From NCBI GenBank assembly GCA_913045265.1, contig CAJWQX010000057.1, positions 1-17,997 on the forward strand: a stretch of DNA of 17,997 nucleotides, written 5' to 3'. Under the pieces are notes generated by a model that was not told where the DNA came from, did no database searches, and saw only the letters and a program-made list of their open reading frames with translations. Position 1 is the stretch's first letter, and each line of letters opens with the position of its first letter. The position numbers and the translations under genes are program-made. Below, piece after piece: positions 6,604 through 13,117 of this stretch. Source of the DNA: UBA11889 sp002313255 (GTDB lineage: Bacteria; Pseudomonadota; Gammaproteobacteria; Pseudomonadales; Azotimanducaceae).

Positions 6604-8088
6604 GTGTGGGAGGGCATAAGCACTGGTATCGCAACGGCGGTCGACCCAATAAACCTTTGTTGGGTTGTTATCGGCTGCGTTACCGGAACGTTTATCGGCA
6701 TGTTGCCAGGTCTAGGACCCATCACTGCGATCGCGCTGATGATCCCCATCAGTTACGGGCTCGATCCAGCCGCCGGACTAATTATGATGGCAGGCGTCTA
6801 TTACGGCGCCGTGTTCGGTGGCTCCACTTCATCCATTTTGATCAATGCACCGGGCGTGGCCTCGACGGTCGCAACGTCTTTTGACGGTTACCCGATGGCT
6901 CGCGCAGGCCAAGCAGGACGGGCGCTCGCTATAGCTGCCTACTCCTCATTTGTTGGCGGGTCATTGGGCGCTATCGCACTATTACTGTTCGCATCTTCGT
7001 TAGCGGCGATAGCCATCCAATTTCAGTCTCCCGACTACGCCCTCATTCTCGTGATTGCTCTAAGCAGCATTGCCGCTTTCGCCGATCGCGGCCAAATTCT
7101 CACGTCGCTAATTGCCGCTGTAATCGGACTTATGTTGGGGACTATCGGGACCGATCCGTCCGCTGGGGTGCAGCGATTTACTTTTGGCCAACTCGACCTA
7201 CTGGACGGCATACCCTTCATTCTGCTCGCCATGGCGACATTCGCACTCGCCGAAGCATTCCGGATGACAACAGATCGATCTGCAGGGCCAATCCCCTCGC
7301 CTGGCAAAAATAACGTACGCCTTTATCCCGGCGACGCTCGAGATATGGCACCAACTGTTTCGCGAAGTTCTGTGCTGGGTTTCTTGATCGGCGTTTTGCC
7401 TGGCGCCGGTGCGACGCTGGCAAGTTTCATCGCCTACGATACCGAACGCCGTCTCCACAAAAAGGCAAACCGCGTGCGGGGAATTGCCGCACCCGAATCC
7501 GCAAATAACGCGGCATGTACCGGTTCATTCGTTCCTCTGTTAACCCTCGGCATACCGGGTTCAGGTACGACCGCGATATTGCTCGGAGTAATGCTCAGTT
7601 ATGGCATTCAGCCCGGACCGCGGCTACTCGAAACGGAGCCTGGTGTTTTCTGGGGCGTCATCGTGTCGATGTATATCGGCAATCTCATTTTGCTAGCACT
7701 AAATCTGCCGTTGATCCCGTATATCTCACGGGTCATCTACTTATCTAGGAAAATCCTCATTCCCTTTGTCATCGCCTTTTCCATGCTCGGCGTGTATCTG
7801 ACGACCATGAATCCATTCGACATCTTCCTCATGCTCGGTATCGGTTTGGCCGCTTTTCTACTTCGGTCCGCCGGTTTTCCTTTAGCGCCGTTATTGCTCG
7901 GATTTATTCTGAGCGGAATGTTGGAGGAGAATTTACGACGCACGCTCTATCTCTCTGAGGGTTCGTTAAGCATTTTCTTCCAATCGCCTCTGAGCACGAC
8001 GCTTCTCACGGTTTGTTTAATCGTTTGGACAATTCCTCTCGTGAGAATCGCAAATGACCTTCGTCGCGGTGGAAATCCGCGTGATTAG
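6604..8088 (+). CDS. tctA: Tripartite tricarboxylate transporter large membrane subunit (TctA family)
   Basis: A 494-residue polytopic inner-membrane protein, the ion-coupled permease of the TTT system. The family's two related halves each carry a Pro-Gly signature: GTFIGMLPGLGPITA (28-42) and GFLIGVLPGAGATLASF (259-275). YYGAVFGGSTSSILINAPG (66-84) and the second-half match SFVPLLTLGIPGSGTTAILLG are also diagnostic. The start is GTG at 6604, 5 nt after the tctB stop. With TctC and TctB it forms a complete carboxylate uptake system driven by an ion gradient rather than ATP. The upstream lactonase suggests the cargo is a sugar acid or other lactone-forming acid, which is inference. Length and motifs indicate an intact protein. 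Confidence 0.97.
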   Translation: MWEGISTGIATAVDPINLCWVVIGCVTGTFIGMLPGLGPITAIALMIPISYGLDPAAGLIMMAGVYYGAVFGGSTSSILINAPGVASTVATSFDGYPMARAGQAGRALAIAAYSSFVGGSLGAIALLLFASSLAAIAIQFQSPDYALILVIALSSIAAFADRGQILTSLIAAVIGLMLGTIGTDPSAGVQRFTFGQLDLLDGIPFILLAMATFALAEAFRMTTDRSAGPIPSPGKNNVRLYPGDARDMAPTVSRSSVLGFLIGVLPGAGATLASFIAYDTERRLHKKANRVRGIAAPESANNAACTGSFVPLLTLGIPGSGTTAILLGVMLSYGIQPGPRLLETEPGVFWGVIVSMYIGNLILLALNLPLIPYISRVIYLSRKILIPFVIAFSMLGVYLTTMNPFDIFLMLGIGLAAFLLRSAGFPLAPLLLGFILSGMLEENLRRTLYLSEGSLSIFFQSPLSTTLLTVCLIVWTIPLVRIANDLRRGGNPRD

Positions 8089-8128
8089 CGTTAACATAGC
8101 CGCCGCTCATGAAAGTTGAGGACATCCC

Positions 8129-8542
8129 GTGCGTAAAGGCTTCGGATCTAGTAGCGAAAACGAGGACGACGAGAAGATCAATCTGACACCGATGTTGGAC
8201 GTAGTGTTCATCATGCTCATCTTCTTTATCGTCACAGCGACTTTCGTTAAAGAAATCGGCATCGATGTAAATCAACCCGAAGACGACAAGCCAAAAACAG
8301 TCGATCCGGACAAGAAGAGTATCGTCGTTCGTATTAGTAACCGTGATCGCATCATGATCGCGCAACGTGACGTGGACGCACGCTCTGTTCGCGCAAACAT
8401 AGAACGATTGCATGCTGAAAATCCAGAAGCACCCGTCATCATCCAGCCGCACAAAGACTCGAAAACGGAAACTATGATTCTCGTCATGGACTCCGCACGG
8501 CAGGCTGGTGTCTACAACATCTCGTTAGCAGCGGCTAACTAA
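8129..8542 (+). CDS. exbD: ExbD/TolR-family biopolymer transport protein (orphan)
   Basis: A 137-residue ExbD/TolR protein. These proteins sit in the inner membrane with an ExbB/TolQ pentamer and use proton flow to energise TonB or TolA. Seen: a short acidic cytoplasmic tail; KINLTPMLDVVFIMLIFFIV (16-35) with the essential membrane aspartate at D24; then a periplasmic domain with KKSIVVRISNRDRIMI and a C-terminal MDSARQAGVYNISLA motif. The start is GTG at 8129 with GAGGA about 6 nt before it; the ATG at 8110 is out of frame. No exbB or tonB is in the window, so its partners must be encoded elsewhere. It lies 40 nt after tctA and 34 nt before the aldolase gene, possibly by read-through. ExbD is favoured over TolR because no tolQ or tolA is nearby, but that is weak. 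Confidence 0.93.
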   Translation: MRKGFGSSSENEDDEKINLTPMLDVVFIMLIFFIVTATFVKEIGIDVNQPEDDKPKTVDPDKKSIVVRISNRDRIMIAQRDVDARSVRANIERLHAENPEAPVIIQPHKDSKTETMILVMDSARQAGVYNISLAAAN

Positions 8543-8576
8543 CAGCCTCACCTGGGCTCCGAGCCTACGTTCTAAC

Positions 8577-9548
8577 ATGTCGATAGATCTCCGGTCCGAC
8601 ACGGTCACGCAGCCGACCGAAGCGATGCGTGAAGCGATGGCAAGAGCGCAAGTTGGCGACGATGTTTACGGAGAGGATCCTACGGTCAATAACCTAGAGC
8701 AGTTCGTTGCCGATCTCCTCGGCTCTGAGGCCGGTTTATTTGTGGCAACCGGAACTCAATCTAACTTGTGCGCTTTGTTAAGCCACTGCAGCCGAGGTGA
8801 CGAGTACATTGCTGGAGAAGACGCTCATACCTATCGATTTGAAGCAGGTGGAGCTGCCGTATTGGGCGGAATTCAACCCCAGCCCCTGCCATTTGAGGCT
8901 GATGGCACATTAGCCCTCGATGCCGTAATCGCGGCAATTAAACCCGACGATTATCATTTCGCACGTACGCGACTTTTGTGCCTCGAAAACACGCAAGCCG
9001 GCAAGCCTTTGACCGTCGAATACGTCGCGCAAGCGGCCGATGTTTGCCGCCGTCGTGGGCTCAATCTGCATCTCGACGGTGCTCGCTTATTCAATGCAGC
9101 TGTCGACGAAGGCGTATCGGTAGCGGCATACGGTTCCCTTGTCGATTCCGTATCAGTGTGCCTTTCTAAGGGTCTTGGTGCGCCGGCCGGTTCCGTTCTT
9201 GTTGGGTCGCACGAATTTATTCACGCTGCCCGGCGTTGGCGCAAGATGCTTGGCGGTGGCATGCGTCAAGCAGGTATCCTTGCTGCAGCAGGCTTATATG
9301 CACTTGAACACCACGTCGACCGCCTAGCCGAAGACCACGAGCATGCGACTAGCCTAGCCCATGGGCTTCGAGAAAAAGTAGGGGGTTCAATTAAACAAGC
9401 AACCAACATGGTATTTGTTGATGTGCCACAGCTTGACGACGTCCGCGCTAGGCTCGCGCGGAAAGACGTATTGACCTCAGGGTCAAGATGGGTGGTACAC
9501 CTCGATATCACCCGAAAGGACATCGAATTCGTGCTCAACGCAATTTAG
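8577..9548 (+). CDS. ltaE: Low-specificity L-threonine aldolase (PLP-dependent)
   Basis: A 323-residue fold-type I PLP enzyme that cleaves L-threonine or L-allo-threonine to glycine and acetaldehyde. It closely resembles E. coli LtaE: LRSDTVTQPTEAM (5-17), GDDVYGEDPTVN (27-38), ATGTQSNLCALLSHC (57-71), the AHTYRFEAGGAAVLGGIQPQ block (83-102), LHLDGARLFNA (164-174) with the cofactor-binding Asp, and CLSKGLGAPAGSVLVG (195-210) with the Schiff-base lysine K198. WRKMLGGGMRQAG follows as expected. It is slightly shorter at the C terminus than E. coli LtaE but complete in its core. No clear Shine-Dalgarno is seen. It converges with the nucleoside transporter gene with only 3 nt between stops. It supplies glycine for one-carbon metabolism; no functional tie to the upstream transporter is evident. 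Confidence 0.96.
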   Translation: MSIDLRSDTVTQPTEAMREAMARAQVGDDVYGEDPTVNNLEQFVADLLGSEAGLFVATGTQSNLCALLSHCSRGDEYIAGEDAHTYRFEAGGAAVLGGIQPQPLPFEADGTLALDAVIAAIKPDDYHFARTRLLCLENTQAGKPLTVEYVAQAADVCRRRGLNLHLDGARLFNAAVDEGVSVAAYGSLVDSVSVCLSKGLGAPAGSVLVGSHEFIHAARRWRKMLGGGMRQAGILAAAGLYALEHHVDRLAEDHEHATSLAHGLREKVGGSIKQATNMVFVDVPQLDDVRARLARKDVLTSGSRWVVHLDITRKDIEFVLNAI

Positions 9549-9551
9549 AGG

Positions 9552-10784
9552 CTATCCAACGATTCCAACAATGGTTCCCGTCAAACATGCCACCAACGTA
9601 CCCGAAAGCAGCGTTTTGGGACCAAGCGTTAACAAGTCTTTGCGCCGTTCTGGAACCAACGCACTCACGCCGCCTATCAGAATGCCCAAGCTACCAAAGT
9701 TGGTAAAGCCACACAGTGCATACGTCAGGATGAGTCGTGTATCCGGTAGTAAAGAATCTCCCAGCGCACCAAATTCAAGATAGGCTACCAATTCGTTCAA
9801 GATTAACTTGGTTCCCAAAAGGGCCCCAGCAGTTTGCGCATCTACCCAATCAATGCCCATGATCCACGCAATAGGAGCGAAGACCCATCCCACTATCCAC
9901 TGCAACGTCAAAGGCTCACCGGAGACCATAAAGTTCCCAAGCATGTAGTTAACGAGGCCAACCAAGCTCATCAAGACGATCACCATGGCGCCAACATTAA
10001 CCACCAGCCTCACACCATCCATGGTGCCGCGGGCCACCGCGTCCATGGAACTCTCATAGCTGAGCGCATCAGCCAGATCGCCGCCTTCGGTGATCTGCTC
10101 TTCCGGGATAAGAACGCGCGAAACCAACACGGCTCCTACCACGTTGATGACCGACGCCGTCAACACGTGCCCTATGGCCCCATCGATCACCGGCGTCAAC
10201 ACGTTCGCATACAACACCATGATGGACCCCGCGACCGTTGACATACCGCAGGTCATCACGACAAACAATTCAGAACGCGACAGGTTACGCAGATAAGCTC
10301 GGATAACTAACGGGGCTTCCACCATCCCAAGGAATACGCTCGCGGACGCAGCAACTCCCACTGCACCACCGACACCCAACGATCGGCGTAATACCCAGGA
10401 AAACCCACGGATGACAATTGGCAGGATCCGCCAATGCCAAAGTAAAGCAACGACCACACTGAAGACGAGGATCTGAGGTAGTACCCTGAAGGCGAAAATG
10501 TAAGGCATCGAATCACCGGTTAATTCGAACGGTAGATTCGTGTCACCCCCCAAGAAACCAAACACAAGCCGGGTCCCTTCACGCGTCGCCGCTTCCATTG
10601 CATACACGACCTCGTTAAGCGATAGCAGCGCGTGGCGAAAAAATCCAATATTTAAGAGCACGTATGCGAGCACCACTTGGATGAAGAGAGCGATCGCTAA
10701 TTGTTTAACGCGTACGGCGCCACGGTTCTCGCTAAACAACCACGCGAGCGCCAATAATCCAATGAGACCAATCAGTCCTTGCAC
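9552..10784 (-). CDS. Concentrative nucleoside transporter (CNT/NupC family) with altered base-binding motif
   Basis: A 410-residue inner-membrane nucleoside/cation symporter, close to the 418 residues of Vibrio cholerae VcCNT. Three N-terminal helices are followed by the nucleoside-recognition core: SVFLGMVEAPLVIRAYL (149-165), FVVMTCGMSTVAGSIMVLYA (174-193), the gate/core segment GTKLILNELVAYLEF (324-338) and CGFTNFGSLGILIGG (358-372). E331, N362 and S365 match the ribose-contacting residues of VcCNT. The usual GQTEAPL motif reads GMVEAPL: residues 154-155 are Met-Val instead of Gln-Thr, the base contacts, which suggests changed base preference. The start is GTG at 10784; no in-frame ATG exists upstream before a stop. 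It is divergent from an adenosine-kinase-like gene across 53 nt, supporting nucleoside uptake and phosphorylation. Confidence 0.94.
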   Translation of the reverse strand: MQGLIGLIGLLALAWLFSENRGAVRVKQLAIALFIQVVLAYVLLNIGFFRHALLSLNEVVYAMEAATREGTRLVFGFLGGDTNLPFELTGDSMPYIFAFRVLPQILVFSVVVALLWHWRILPIVIRGFSWVLRRSLGVGGAVGVAASASVFLGMVEAPLVIRAYLRNLSRSELFVVMTCGMSTVAGSIMVLYANVLTPVIDGAIGHVLTASVINVVGAVLVSRVLIPEEQITEGGDLADALSYESSMDAVARGTMDGVRLVVNVGAMVIVLMSLVGLVNYMLGNFMVSGEPLTLQWIVGWVFAPIAWIMGIDWVDAQTAGALLGTKLILNELVAYLEFGALGDSLLPDTRLILTYALCGFTNFGSLGILIGGVSALVPERRKDLLTLGPKTLLSGTLVACLTGTIVGIVG

Positions 10785-10823
10785 AACGAGCCATCCGTTG
10801 ATAGACCGACTAGAGTTTACTCG

Positions 10824-10830
10824 AAGGAGG
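10824..10830 (+). promoter_or_regulatory. Perfect Shine-Dalgarno (AAGGAGG) that fixes the kinase start at ATC 10838
   Basis: AAGGAGG ends 7 nt before ATC 10838. The ATG at 10831 touches the Shine-Dalgarno (zero spacing) and is in the wrong frame. In the kinase frame there is no ATG, GTG or TTG between the TAG at 10811 and the ATG at 10982, which is 144 nt downstream of the ATC and inside the conserved domain. The site is the strongest ribosome binding site I noticed in the window and argues that translation starts just after it. Confidence 0.75.
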
Positions 10831-10837
10831 ATGTCTC

Positions 10838-11770
10838 ATCGCGCGCATATTAATTACCGGTACCCTTGCTATCGACTACGTCGCCACGTATGCAAACGAT
10901 TTCGACGAGCTACCGAGCCACCGTGGACTGAATTTTTCGATCCATCTCGATCGCCTCCACCGACATTTTGGCGGTTGCGCCATGAACCTCGCGTACAGTC
11001 TAAAGTGCCTAGGCCATGATCCGATTCCTTTTGTATTTACGGGCCGCGATCTTGACGACGACTATCGAGCACACCTGTCGCGAATGGCGATAGATCAAGA
11101 CGGAATCGTCCGGGTCGAAACCGCTCCTCATTCTTCACATGCGTTCATCTTTACTGATGTCAATGGCAATCAATTCACCGGTTTTTACCCAGGTCCAACA
11201 AGAACCCCGGAATTCGAAATGCATCTCCGCCGAGTTATCCGCGAAAAGCATGCCATCGATTACGCTATCATCGCGCCCGATATCCCGGCCAACATGATCG
11301 CCGCTGCGGGTATTCTGAAGGGATGTGGTACGCCCTTTTTGACTGATCCCGGCCAGGGGATCACTGATTTCAGCGCGACTGATTGCCAAACGCTGGTGGA
11401 ACTATCGAATCGGATAATCATGAATCAATTTGAATACGATACGTTACGAACGCACACCGCCGTCGACAACATCACGGAACTCGTTATCACCGAGGGTTCA
11501 CGAGGAGCCCGCTGGATGTGTAGTGACAGCGAGGGCACTGAGTCTGCGGTGGTACCAATTCGACCGCTCGATCCAACCGGTTGTGGCGATGCCTTTCGGG
11601 CAGGCTATGTCCATGCTCAACTGCTTGGAGCCAGCTACCGCGACGCCGTTCGGTGCGGCGCCGTCGTCGCAAGTATCAATATCGAGTCGTTCGGAACCCA
11701 AGAACATCACTTGGACAATCTTGTTGAGCGATACATCACTGCATGGAACGAACGACCAAGCTGGTTATAG
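10838..11770 (+). CDS. PfkB-family sugar/nucleoside kinase, adenosine-kinase-like, probable AUC start codon
   Basis: Read from ATC 10838 this is 310 residues, the usual length for ribokinase/PfkB enzymes, which transfer ATP phosphate to a sugar or nucleoside hydroxyl. The first strand is ARILITGTLAIDYV (2-15), the substrate-site block is HFGGCAMNLAYSL (43-55), followed by NQFTGFYPGPT (about 111-121), MNQFEYDTL, VITEGSRGARW, and the C-terminal signature DPTGCGDAFRAGYV (245-258) with the catalytic base D251. The FYPG segment and NQFEY box resemble bacterial adenosine kinases, and the divergent nucleoside transporter supports a nucleoside substrate; ribokinase-like sugar kinase is the alternative. 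No canonical start codon precedes the conserved N terminus. The ATG at 10982 would remove the first 48 residues, including the GG motif, and is unlikely. A sequencing error (ATG read as ATC) is possible. Confidence 0.88.
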   Translation: MARILITGTLAIDYVATYANDFDELPSHRGLNFSIHLDRLHRHFGGCAMNLAYSLKCLGHDPIPFVFTGRDLDDDYRAHLSRMAIDQDGIVRVETAPHSSHAFIFTDVNGNQFTGFYPGPTRTPEFEMHLRRVIREKHAIDYAIIAPDIPANMIAAAGILKGCGTPFLTDPGQGITDFSATDCQTLVELSNRIIMNQFEYDTLRTHTAVDNITELVITEGSRGARWMCSDSEGTESAVVPIRPLDPTGCGDAFRAGYVHAQLLGASYRDAVRCGAVVASINIESFGTQEHHLDNLVERYITAWNERPSWL

Positions 11771-11785
11771 CGATTTGGCATCGCT
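11769..11785 (+). repeat. Short hairpin between kinase and phosphotransferase genes
   Basis: AGCGAT (11769-11774) and ATCGCT (11780-11785) are perfect inverted repeats around TTGGC, a 6-bp stem starting at the kinase stop codon and ending 11 nt before the next ATG. There is no following T run, so it is not a typical intrinsic terminator. It could shield the ribosome entry region of the next gene or be chance. Confidence 0.4.
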
Positions 11786-11796
11786 AACATGACGTA

Positions 11797-12435
11797 ATGG
11801 ACACTGGATCTATCATTCTACTAAACGGTTCATCGAGTTCGGGCAAGACGACGCTCGCCATAATGTTGCAACAACTGCTCCACGACCCATACCAGCACGT
11901 TGCACTGGATCAATTTCGCGACGGCTTACCAGGGCGTTATCGTGGGTTCAACTCCGCGGAAGGCACAACTGGGGCAGACGGGCTGAATATCGCTCCTACC
12001 GACCTAAACGGCGAATCGGTCACGGCCGTTCGATTTGGCGATCATGGCCACAAACTACTCAAGGGCATGCGGCGCGCCATAGCCGCCATCGCTCACGGCG
12101 GCTTGAATGTCATCATCGACGATCTTCTTTTCGAAGAATCTTTCGTCGCAGATTATGCCCGCGTCCTTGTTGACTTCGAGGTTACGGTCGTCGGTGTACG
12201 TTGCCCATTGGACGTTGTCCGTCAACGCGAATCCGAACGCCCTGGGCGTTTTCCAGGTACGGCCACATGGCACTTCGAGAAGGTCCACGAGCACATGGTC
12301 TACGACGTAGAGGTAGACACCGCCAACAATTCGCCCAGGAAGTGTGCGCTAAAAGTCATAGATGCACTCAACAACAAAACCGCTCCCTCAGCAATTCGAC
12401 AACTCGCAGCAAGCTATCCAGCACAACACGACTAG
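11797..12435 (+). CDS. Chloramphenicol-phosphotransferase-like P-loop kinase
   Basis: A 212-residue P-loop protein of the CPT family. Seen: Walker A at IILLNGSSSSGKTTLA (6-21) with K17 and T18; VALDQFRDGLP (35-45), where D38 aligns with the catalytic Asp37 of Streptomyces venezuelae CPT; a central VIIDDLLFEE; then VVGVRCPLDVVRQRESER and VHEHMVYDVEVDT, which match the CPT C-terminal half closely. CPT phosphorylates the 3-hydroxyl of chloramphenicol, but most chromosomal homologues have untested substrates, so drug resistance should not be assumed. It lies 26 nt after an adenosine-kinase-like gene and shares its strand, so a nucleoside-like substrate is conceivable. No Shine-Dalgarno is evident; a two-codon open frame ATG-ACG-TAA (11789-11797) overlaps its start as TAATG. 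Its stop converges on the next gene with 8 nt between. Confidence 0.88.
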   Translation: MDTGSIILLNGSSSSGKTTLAIMLQQLLHDPYQHVALDQFRDGLPGRYRGFNSAEGTTGADGLNIAPTDLNGESVTAVRFGDHGHKLLKGMRRAIAAIAHGGLNVIIDDLLFEESFVADYARVLVDFEVTVVGVRCPLDVVRQRESERPGRFPGTATWHFEKVHEHMVYDVEVDTANNSPRKCALKVIDALNNKTAPSAIRQLAASYPAQHD

Positions 12436-12443
12436 TTCGGCGG

Positions 12444-13040
12444 CTAGGAAAGCTTCGCCATGATCAACGGAATGCGGTCATTGCCAAAGTACATATCATC
12501 GTAATCGAGAAACATCGTAGGCGAACCGAAACCGCCTCGGTCCACAAGCTCCTGCGTATTCTCCCGCAGCCTCGTTTTATAATCGTCCGAACCGATTTTT
12601 TCGAAAAACTCATTTGGCACCACGCCCACCTCCCTCACGATATCCGCCAGAACATCATCTTGAGAAATATCAAGTAATTCGCCCCAGTACGCCTCGAATA
12701 CTCGGCGCGCATACGGAATCAATACGCCTCTTTCAATCGCAACGAATGCACCACGCATCGCTTTGACACTATTCACTGGAAAGACGGGAGGCGAGCCAAT
12801 GTCGACACCAACGTATCGTGCCCAGTCCTCTAGATCCTTGCCGTAATACTTCGCTTTCGCAGGGACCGGTTTTTCGCGGGATGCGTAAACACTCGGATTG
12901 ACCGTATTGAATACCCCACCGACGAGAAACGGCCGCCATTCGATCGCGATTGATTTACCCGCAGTCGAACGCTGAATTTGTTCAAAAGCTAGATAGGTCC
13001 AGGGACTCGAGCAATCGAAGAAAAATTCCACGGTTTGCAT
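12444..13040 (-). CDS. 2-hydroxychromene-2-carboxylate isomerase-like / DsbA-family thioredoxin-fold protein
   Basis: With the ATG at 13040 this gives 198 residues, typical for HCCA isomerases of the kappa-GST/DsbA fold. In naphthalene degradation these isomerise 2-hydroxychromene-2-carboxylate to trans-o-hydroxybenzylidenepyruvate using glutathione. Seen: VEFFFDCSSPWTYLAFEQIQ (4-23) with Ser at the glutathione-activating position and Ser-Pro; IEWRPFLVGGVFN (about 34-46), VFPVNSVKAMRG, and a C-terminal GGFGSPTMFLDYDDMYFGND carrying the cis-Pro region. There is no CXXC, so it is not a disulfide oxidase. ATGs at 13088 and 13103 are in frame and would add 16 or 21 residues unlike the family, so 13040 is preferred. 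It is divergent from the monooxygenase. Many homologues have unknown substrates, so aromatic breakdown is suggested, not shown. Confidence 0.87.
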   Translation of the reverse strand: MQTVEFFFDCSSPWTYLAFEQIQRSTAGKSIAIEWRPFLVGGVFNTVNPSVYASREKPVPAKAKYYGKDLEDWARYVGVDIGSPPVFPVNSVKAMRGAFVAIERGVLIPYARRVFEAYWGELLDISQDDVLADIVREVGVVPNEFFEKIGSDDYKTRLRENTQELVDRGGFGSPTMFLDYDDMYFGNDRIPLIMAKLS

Positions 13041-13117
13041 ATCACGCAAGGTTATACGGTTGACAGAGCCTTCGAAAGAACGTTCCATCGTTTCGTCATA
13101 CAAATCGGGGGAAGGTA
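13041..13117. promoter_or_regulatory. Divergent promoter/operator region of isomerase and monooxygenase
   Basis: A consensus -35 box TTGACA lies at 13060-13065 on the plus strand; 17 nt later TTCCAT (13083-13088) is a poor -10. On the minus strand TATAAC (13051-13056) is a good -10, which would put transcription only a few bases before the isomerase ATG at 13040, close to leaderless; its -35 is weak. Between them are the palindrome GAACGTTC (13078-13085) and an inverted repeat CGAAA (13073-13077)/TTTCG (13090-13095 area), a plausible operator for both genes. Confidence 0.4.

Noticed and set aside
8006..8452. Minus-strand open frame of 148 codons opposite exbD
   Set aside because: It is a shadow of the ExbD frame, rich in Asp/His/Cys with no recognisable domain.
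10540..11019. Plus-strand open frame of 159 codons that includes the ATG at 10831
   Set aside because: It overlaps the CNT gene antisense and then reads the kinase N terminus in the wrong frame. Its translation resembles no family I recognise.
10982..11770. Kinase starting at ATG 10982 (262 residues)
   Set aside because: This would remove the first 48 residues, including the first beta strand and the HFGGCA part of the substrate site, leaving a non-functional PfkB fold, and no Shine-Dalgarno precedes it.
12201..12677. Plus-strand open frame spanning the phosphotransferase end and the isomerase end
   Set aside because: It runs out of frame through one gene and antisense to another, with no homology seen.
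13041..13103. N-terminal extension of the isomerase from ATG 13103 or 13088
   Set aside because: The family begins a few residues before the EFFFDCSSP motif; the extra residues are unlike it and would run through the likely promoter.
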